This document shows, one piece after another, positions 60,683 to 64,000 of a DNA stretch of 64,000 bases; the first letter of the stretch is position 1; each line of letters starts with the position of its first letter. A program made the translations under genes and the position numbers. Origin of the DNA: Pseudomonas parakoreensis (lineage in GTDB: Bacteria; Pseudomonadota; Gammaproteobacteria; Pseudomonadales; Pseudomonadaceae); the NCBI RefSeq assembly GCF_021602155.1, contig NZ_BQHY01000002.1:434001-498000 (forward strand). Direction: 5' to 3'. The notes beneath the pieces were generated by a model. That model saw only the letters and a list, made by a program, of their open reading frames with translations, was not told the origin of the DNA and made no database searches.

Positions 60683-63600
60683 TTACAACGTCAGCTGCCC
60701 CCGTTCCTCCTCGGTCAGCTGCTGTTTCGCCTGTTCATCCAGCACTCCGGCGCCCAGCACCTGCACCGGGCTGTCCGGGTTGTATCCGGTCGTCGGCGCA
60801 CGGCTGGCGCCATCGCGGTTTGGCGCCAGTTGCTCGTTACCGAAACTCAGCACCTGCACGGTGAACACCGACGCCTGGTTCTGTCGCGCTGCTGCCTGCT
60901 GCTGACGGGCCACGTCTTCAGCGGCCTGGGTGGCTGAAGAGGCAGCGGAGCTTGCCGAGGTGATCGCCCCGGTGTTCACCGCCGACACAACAGGCACACC
61001 CGTCGCCTTGCCCTGCACCGCGATGTTGGCGGCGTTGACCACGGTCAGCGCGGCGATGTTGACGTTGCCCGAGACGCGAATCCCCGCCTCCCCCGCGTCG
61101 ATGGTGCCCAGCGGCGCGATCAGGTCGATGTCGCCGGGCGCCACTTCGGCAATCGGGTTGAGCGTGGCGATGCCGGCGCCGGTGCTTGGCACCGAAGGCG
61201 ACAGCGTGACGTTGCCCCAAGTGTCATAGACGCGTTTGGGCGGGGTGTAGACCACGGTGGTTTTCGAGCCGCGACCGGCGTTGATGTCGCCCTCGGCCGA
61301 CCAGCCGAGAATCGAACCACCGAAGGTGGTCATGATCCGGCTCTGCCCCAGCAGAATGCTGCCCTGCGAATAGAGCTGAATGTTGCCCGAGCCCTGCGTG
61401 ATGATCCCCGCCGTGGACGGTGGCGCCGCGCCTTCGATGCCGAACACCTGACCGCCGCCCGGCGTAAGCATCTGGATGTCGCCGCCGAACAGGGTTTTGA
61501 CCCCGGCGCCGCCGTACAGCGTGATGTCGCCGTCGTAGCGGAGCGGATTGCCCGCCACATCAGTGCTCGGGAACAGCGCCGCAATGGCGTTGCGACCACG
61601 CAGGTAACTGCCTTTGCGCGGGCCGTCGGCGTCGTTGTATTCCAGGCCGCCGGCGCGCAGTTCGGCGAAGTACACCTGCCGCGCAAAGATCGCCTGCTCG
61701 GCACTTGGCAGCGCGGCATAAAAAGCCTGTGCCTGCTCTGCGTTGCCGCTGAAGCCGTAGCCGAGGGTCAGCCAGCTCTGCAGTTCATCGACATAGGTCT
61801 TGACCACTTTGCCCGGCTGCGCGCTGAGCGCTACGTCCGCACTGGCAACGTTCTGCGGATTCAGGTAACGCGCGATGAACCTTGTGTAATCCGGCCCCTG
61901 CGCGCCCGTGCCCGCCTGCAATACCACGCTTGCACCGGGCTGCGTATCCCCGGCCACTATCGCGCCGAGGCTGGTAATGCTGGCGCGATTTTCCATCAGG
62001 ATGTTGCGCCCGGCATTGATATCCAGCGTGCCAGGGCCGGCGATATCGAAGCTGCTGTAGAGAATGTCGCGACCTGCCGAGACGCGCGATACATCTCGCA
62101 CGTCGTTATGAACGAACAGGTTGCCGGTCGAGGTAATGCCCTCCTGACCGACGCCCATTTCCTCGGGCTGCACGGCTGTCGGTTGGCCCAGGTGGGTTCC
62201 GGATGCCACGATGTCACGTCCGGCAATCATCCAGACAGGGCCTGCTGCTTCGTACCAAGTGCGTTTCGAGGTATCGAAACTCAACGTCTCGCCACTGCGT
62301 ACCCCCACCAGATCGCCGGTCAGGGCATAGAACCGTGCGGGCCCCTGCACTTCACTCAAACCGGAATAGCTGTCGGGCCCAAAAGCGAACAACGGATAAC
62401 GCGAATTACCTTCCGGTTTAACACCGTCACTGCCGTAATTGCTGTTGAGTGGCTTGTTGGGGTTATTGCCGGCAAAGGCCAGGAATGACGGCCTGAACGG
62501 GGTGGCGATGGCCAGTGGGCTGGCACCCGACTGATTGATCGCATAGCCGCCGGCGTAGATCGAGTCCCCGGCCAACAGTTCGAGTTGTCCGGATGTCGAA
62601 GGGGCCAGTAACAGTGAATAAGCGGTTGTCCGTGACAAGTCACGCTCGCTGTAAGCCGCCGATGGCCCGGCATAAATCGCCCCCTGCGCCGCCACCGCCC
62701 GAAGAATCGACGGGTACACAAAACGTCCATCGGTGGGCGACGAGTTGGCGCCGCTCACAGGGGATAGATTGGCCTCGGTCTCGGCTAATTGAGTACTCGG
62801 CGTGAGATTGCCTCCAGCGGAAAAAAGATTGATGGCGGTGTGATCAGTCCACAGCGAGAAGCCGCTCAGGATGCCACCAGTGCGGATATTGCCGTTGTCA
62901 TCAAGCAGTGGCGTGGCATTGAGCAGGCGCACACGTCCGGGATCTGCCGCACCGCCCAACACCAGGTCTCCACGGGTACTGAGGCTCATGCCCGAGTCGC
63001 CGGGAATCAACACCAGGCCACCGGAGGCGTTGCTGGTCGTCGAGGTGAACGGATCCAGCGGTCGGGTTTCACGGACATCATGCAACTGCGAGCTGGCACC
63101 GTATTGCAGATTGAGGCCGCCCAGCGCCCCTCCGGTCAATTGCGCCGCACCGCGCAAGTTGATCAGTGCGCCTTGCAGGTCGTGCCTCGGCGGCTGAGTC
63201 CCGCTATCCCCGGCCCGCGCTTGCAGCGATGGGTTGAATGCGCCGCCAATGCGAATGTCCATATCGCCACCGCCAGTCATCTGCACGCTGCCATCGTCGG
63301 CGACACGCCCGGTGCTGCCCACGGCAACGATCAGCCCTTGGCTGCGCGGATAATTGACCGCATCGCCCAACGGTCTGAGCATCCCGGCGTCGCCACCGGC
63401 ACGCAGGCTGATGTTGCCGCCGCCCAGGGTGCCGAATCCGGTGAAGCCCACCAGGTAAGGTTCGGTATTGCCGTCAGGCGTCATCAACCGAGTAGCGTAA
63501 CTGCCAAAGTTGATCCACCACGCTGTGGGCACATCCGGGTTGCCCGTGCCTTGGCGCCACAGCCAGTTACCCATTGCCACACTGGCGATCTGTTCGCGGA

Positions 63601-64000
63601 AACCGCCATTCACCGATTGTGCTTTTGTGCCGACGGAATCACCGGAAACCGAGCCACCGGCATTGATGTGCAGATTGCCACCCAATTGCGGATACCAGGC
63701 CTGATAGAGGCTGTCGCTGCCACCGTTGACCCACTTTTCATAATCGGCACCGGCTGTGCCCAACACCGAGTTATTGTCCGAGAGATGCCCGCGTTTCTGG
63801 TTATACAACGGGTCGACATTCGATGACTGTGTACCGGCGGTGTACACGCCGAAAGGCGAATCCATGCTCAGGTTGCCGGCAGCCATCAGATCGAGATCGC
63901 CAGTACCGGTGCGCAGAACACTGAACATCTGCGTATGGGCCTTGGCCGTTTTCCCCGGATTGTTGCCGATGCACAGCTCTGGCTGCAGATCACAAATGAA
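60683..64000 (-). CDS. Filamentous haemagglutinin-like exoprotein, C-terminal part (runs off right edge)
   Basis: Open from 64000 without a stop, so at least 1105 residues. The sequence is glycine/asparagine-rich with beta-helix motifs (LDLMAAGNLSMDSPFG, GGNISLRAGGDAGMLRPLGD, GTLDINAGRNILMENRASI, GDIDLIAPLGTIDAGEAGIR), as in filamentous-haemagglutinin/DUF3739 exoproteins secreted by two-partner secretion. The end is alanine/glutamine-rich (AAEDVARQQQAAARQNQAS) and has no membrane anchor. The N-terminal secretion domain and the partner TpsB transporter are outside the window. A large surface adhesin or haemagglutinin is the likely role. Confidence 0.85.
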   Translation of the reverse strand, partial: FICDLQPELCIGNNPGKTAKAHTQMFSVLRTGTGDLDLMAAGNLSMDSPFGVYTAGTQSSNVDPLYNQKRGHLSDNNSVLGTAGADYEKWVNGGSDSLYQAWYPQLGGNLHINAGGSVSGDSVGTKAQSVNGGFREQIASVAMGNWLWRQGTGNPDVPTAWWINFGSYATRLMTPDGNTEPYLVGFTGFGTLGGGNISLRAGGDAGMLRPLGDAVNYPRSQGLIVAVGSTGRVADDGSVQMTGGGDMDIRIGGAFNPSLQARAGDSGTQPPRHDLQGALINLRGAAQLTGGALGGLNLQYGASSQLHDVRETRPLDPFTSTTSNASGGLVLIPGDSGMSLSTRGDLVLGGAADPGRVRLLNATPLLDDNGNIRTGGILSGFSLWTDHTAINLFSAGGNLTPSTQLAETEANLSPVSGANSSPTDGRFVYPSILRAVAAQGAIYAGPSAAYSERDLSRTTAYSLLLAPSTSGQLELLAGDSIYAGGYAINQSGASPLAIATPFRPSFLAFAGNNPNKPLNSNYGSDGVKPEGNSRYPLFAFGPDSYSGLSEVQGPARFYALTGDLVGVRSGETLSFDTSKRTWYEAAGPVWMIAGRDIVASGTHLGQPTAVQPEEMGVGQEGITSTGNLFVHNDVRDVSRVSAGRDILYSSFDIAGPGTLDINAGRNILMENRASITSLGAIVAGDTQPGASVVLQAGTGAQGPDYTRFIARYLNPQNVASADVALSAQPGKVVKTYVDELQSWLTLGYGFSGNAEQAQAFYAALPSAEQAIFARQVYFAELRAGGLEYNDADGPRKGSYLRGRNAIAALFPSTDVAGNPLRYDGDITLYGGAGVKTLFGGDIQMLTPGGGQVFGIEGAAPPSTAGIITQGSGNIQLYSQGSILLGQSRIMTTFGGSILGWSAEGDINAGRGSKTTVVYTPPKRVYDTWGNVTLSPSVPSTGAGIATLNPIAEVAPGDIDLIAPLGTIDAGEAGIRVSGNVNIAALTVVNAANIAVQGKATGVPVVSAVNTGAITSASSAASSATQAAEDVARQQQAAARQNQASVFTVQVLSFGNEQLAPNRDGASRAPTTGYNPDSPVQVLGAGVLDEQAKQQLTEEERGQLTL

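Overview
The window looks like chromosome of a Pseudomonas of the P. fluorescens group. The evidence is high GC with GC-rich third codon positions, two Pseudomonas REP families between genes (GTAGGAGCTGCC...GATCTTTTGATC and GTGGGAGC...GGCTTGCC), the lexA2-imuA-imuB-dnaE2 mutagenesis cassette, a Pseudomonas-type trans-4-hydroxy-L-proline cluster and the CsgG/DUF4810/DUF799 lipoprotein triad. I see no rRNA, tRNA, CRISPR array, transposase or prophage. Species was inferred from gene content only.

Layout, left half. 1-3.3 kb: a minus-strand polyamine operon (aguA, aguB, a PotF-like binding protein and the start of a Tat-exported second agmatine deiminase), with a divergent LysR gene. 4.2-5.7 kb: a second LysR gene divergent from a RidA-family gene. 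5.9-9.2 kb: a PhnD-C-E-E type ABC importer. 9.2-16.7 kb: complete 4-hydroxyproline catabolism to 2-oxoglutarate (PAS-AraC regulator, APC permease, epimerase, deaminase, semialdehyde dehydrogenase, D-hydroxyproline oxidase). 16.7-21.4 kb: a DyP peroxidase, an RlhA-like U32 protein, two small acidic proteins, a DUF465 protein and an exported DUF4142 protein. 21.7-27.1 kb: a stressosome-type signalling operon (RsbR, RsbS, RsbT, a frameshifted SpoIIE-type phosphatase, a histidine kinase and a hybrid kinase). 27.1-28.5 kb: a tandem array of nine 131-132 bp units made of paired REPs.

Right half. 28.5-36.3 kb: UvrA2, a PAS hybrid kinase, a GntR/FCD regulator and the CsgG/DUF4810/DUF799 lipoproteins. 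36.5-42.3 kb: dnaE2-imuB-imuA-lexA2 with a LexA2-type palindrome over the lexA2 start codon. 42.5-48 kb: LysR, an exported YtcJ-like amidohydrolase, a TorF-like porin and the EptA lipid A phosphoethanolamine transferase. 48.1-55.5 kb: an eight-gene minus-strand operon for a GntR/UTRA regulator, an AprA/AsfA-like flavoprotein, an eight-cysteine ferredoxin, a SsuABC-like importer, a HEAT-repeat protein and a DUF971 protein. This is my best candidate for an under-described system, probably organosulfur uptake and reduction. 55.7-60 kb: a Gfo/Idh/MocA oxidoreductase, a second DyP peroxidase, and an AraC regulator divergent from an SphA-like outer membrane protein. 60-64 kb: a PaaA2/ParE2-like toxin-antitoxin pair and the 3' part of a large filamentous-haemagglutinin-like exoprotein gene that runs off the right edge.

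Gene functions are recognised from sequence motifs by eye; no database search was run. Start codons were adjusted by ribosome binding site and family length where the longest reading frame was clearly too long.
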